Assembly: GCF_001299635.1 (NCBI RefSeq)
Contig: NZ_JRHN01000015.1
Coordinates: 1-63,393 of the forward strand
DNA length: 63,393 nucleotides
Source of the DNA: Clostridioides difficile
GTDB taxonomy: Bacteria; Bacillota; Clostridia; Peptostreptococcales; Peptostreptococcaceae
Direction of reading: 5' to 3'
In this document: piece by piece, positions 62,417-63,393 of the stretch
How positions within the stretch are numbered: the first letter of the stretch is position 1
How the letters are laid out: every line of letters begins with the position of its first letter
Notes under the pieces: model-generated
Told to the model about the DNA's origin: nothing
Databases searched by the model: none
The model's input: only the letters and a program-made list of their open reading frames with translations
Position numbers and translations under genes: made by a program

Positions 62417-62599
62417 ATGGAAGTAGATTTAAAAATAATGTGTGAAAATGCATTAGATGAAATAAAAAAATTAACAACAGATGTATTACTATATAAAACA
62501 TTATTAACACAAAAAGAAAAAGAAATAGAAGATAACAAGAAGAATATAGAAATGCTAGGTAAAAAAATTGATGAATTAGAAGAAAGTAAGAGTGAATAA
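62417..62599 (+). CDS. Small coiled-coil phage protein (60 residues)
   Basis: Charged helical protein (KKNIEMLGKKIDELEESK near its end), directly after the fibre gene. Position resembles small XkdX-like or chaperone proteins, but no match is claimed. Confidence 0.62.
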   Translation: MEVDLKIMCENALDEIKKLTTDVLLYKTLLTQKEKEIEDNKKNIEMLGKKIDELEESKSE

Positions 62600-62612
62600 A
62601 GGATGTGGAGGA

Positions 62613-63393
62613 ATGAGAGAATATGAAGTAAAAGAATATTTTTTAGAAATAGATTTCTCATGTTATGAGAATAAGAATGTAGTTAAGAAGTTAATTTATA
62701 ATGAAAATGATATAAATACTGCTTTTATCAATATACAGTTAAAAAATAATGATAAAGTAATAAATTTAACTGGCTATGAAGCTATAGCTAATATATGGAA
62801 GAATATAGGAAATAAAGTCCAGAATCCTTGTAAGATATTAAATGCAGAACTTGGAGAGATAGAGGTTCCGCTAACTAGGCAATCACTAAAAGGAGCTGGT
62901 GTAAATCCATTTACAATTTCAATTATGAATGAAGAACATTCTTTAGAGTCCCCTCGTTTTTATTATAGAGTTGAAGAAGCTATTGTTAGTGATGATGATG
63001 TCAAGAATGCAGATGAATTTGGAGTTTTAGTATTATTAATAAGTCAAGTTAAAGAAGTTTTAAAAGACAATGATATCTTAGTTACCAGAGTTGAAAAACT
63101 AGAAGATTTGATAGAAGAGCAAGAGGAAATAAGAAATACACAAGAATCAACTAGAGAAGTGAATGAATCAACAAGACAATCTAATGAAGAAGAAAGAAGA
63201 ACAAATGAAGAAACTAGACAGTCTAATGAGGAAGAAAGAAAAATAAGTGAAACAACTAGAAAAGAAAGTGAAGATGTTAGGAATACACAAGAATTAACTA
63301 GAGAAGCAAATGAAGAAACAAGACAATCTAATGAAGAAGAAAGAAGAACAAATGAAGAAACTAGACAGTCTAATGAGGAAGAAAGAAAAACAA
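62613..63393 (+). CDS. Baseplate/fibre protein with heptad repeats, partial at window edge
   Basis: The N-terminal 150 or so residues are like BppU-type baseplate domains (EYFLEIDFSC, NIQLKNNDKVINLTGYEAIA), followed by a coiled-coil stalk of seven-residue units of the type (E/T)xRxxN. ATG at 62613 is close to GGAGG; AAAGGA at 62598 is a second possible site. It runs off the right edge, so length and receptor-binding end are unknown. Confidence 0.85.
   Translation, partial: MREYEVKEYFLEIDFSCYENKNVVKKLIYNENDINTAFINIQLKNNDKVINLTGYEAIANIWKNIGNKVQNPCKILNAELGEIEVPLTRQSLKGAGVNPFTISIMNEEHSLESPRFYYRVEEAIVSDDDVKNADEFGVLVLLISQVKEVLKDNDILVTRVEKLEDLIEEQEEIRNTQESTREVNESTRQSNEEERRTNEETRQSNEEERKISETTRKESEDVRNTQELTREANEETRQSNEEERRTNEETRQSNEEERKT
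63130..63393 (+). repeat. Heptad-coding tandem repeats with an exact 73-base duplication
   Basis: Units of 21 bases encode seven-residue heptads. A 73-base segment at 63171-63243 recurs exactly at 63318-63390, spaced 147 bases (seven heptads). The repeat continues past the window edge. Confidence 0.9.

Larger units (their letters stand above)
27350..63393 (+). mobile_element. Siphovirus-type prophage with plasmid-like replication and partition genes (left part)
   Basis: Continuous phage gene set from a serine integrase at the attachment junction through lysogeny, replication/partition, packaging, head and tail modules. The right end, including most baseplate, holin, endolysin and attR, is outside the window. 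Late genes run rightward. The head module is HK97-type (TerS/TerL, portal, ClpP-type protease, HK97 capsid), and a tail chaperone frameshift, long tape measure and Dit/Tal indicate a long flexible tail. Structural genes look intact; immA and hicA are damaged. Confidence 0.95.

Noticed and set aside
63130-63393. CRISPR-like direct repeats
   Set aside because: Repeats stay in frame in a coding sequence with 21-base heptad period and no unique spacers.

Overview
This window reads as a low-GC Gram-positive chromosome, almost certainly Clostridioides difficile (inferred from gene content and order, A/T-rich codon use, strong GGAGG-type ribosome binding sites and a FliR-FlhB fusion). It has two parts: a complete late-type flagellar operon plus a short housekeeping stretch (1 to about 27,350), and the left about 36 kb of a siphovirus prophage (about 27,350 to the right edge, where it is cut off).

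Region 1 (1-24,204) is one long rightward flagellar operon: flgB, flgC, fliE, fliF, fliG, fliH, fliI, fliJ, fliK, flgD, flgE, flbD, motA, motB, fliL, fliO-like, fliP, fliQ, fliR-flhB (fused), flhA, flhF, flhG, fliA (sigD), two small membrane proteins, two flgG-like rod genes, fliM, fliN and a membrane TPR protein. Genes are closely spaced and many overlap. They build the basal body, export gate, ATPase, hook, stator and switch, plus the sigma factor for late flagellar genes, which in C. difficile also links motility to toxin expression. The window opens at an inverted repeat that looks like the right arm of the known invertible flagellar switch. FliM lacks its usual CheY-binding N-terminus, and a similar motif starts FliN.

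Region 2 (24,205-27,377) holds htpG with a clear promoter and terminator, then an iron alcohol dehydrogenase gene cut off after residue 264 or so, at a conserved metal-ligand motif. The cut coincides with the end of a large serine integrase gene, so this is the left attachment junction of the prophage.

Region 3 (27,372-31,950) is the lysogeny module: serine integrase, hicB with a damaged hicA behind a consensus promoter and palindromic operator, a WG-repeat lipoprotein (a likely cargo gene with its own perfect palindromic terminator), a frameshifted immA, a CI-like repressor, and divergent promoters with operator-like repeats.

Region 4 (31,982-41,411) is the early region: small unknown proteins, a candidate origin with direct repeats, a single-tyrosine HUH replication initiator, small Cys-rich proteins, RecU resolvase, a ParA/ParB partition pair with a candidate parS palindrome, and an ArpU-like regulator. 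HUH Rep, ParAB and a serine integrase in one HK97-type siphophage suggest a phage-plasmid able to live either integrated or as a partitioned episome.

Region 5 (41,641-63,393) is the late operon: terminator-like leader, HNH nuclease, candidate cos region, TerS, TerL, portal, ClpP-type protease, HK97 capsid, connector and adaptor proteins, two tandem major tail protein paralogues, tail chaperone with a -1 frameshift, a 2,226-residue tape measure, Dit, Tal, an S74-terminated fibre, and a baseplate/fibre protein with heptad repeats that runs off the window. Lysis genes and attR lie outside.
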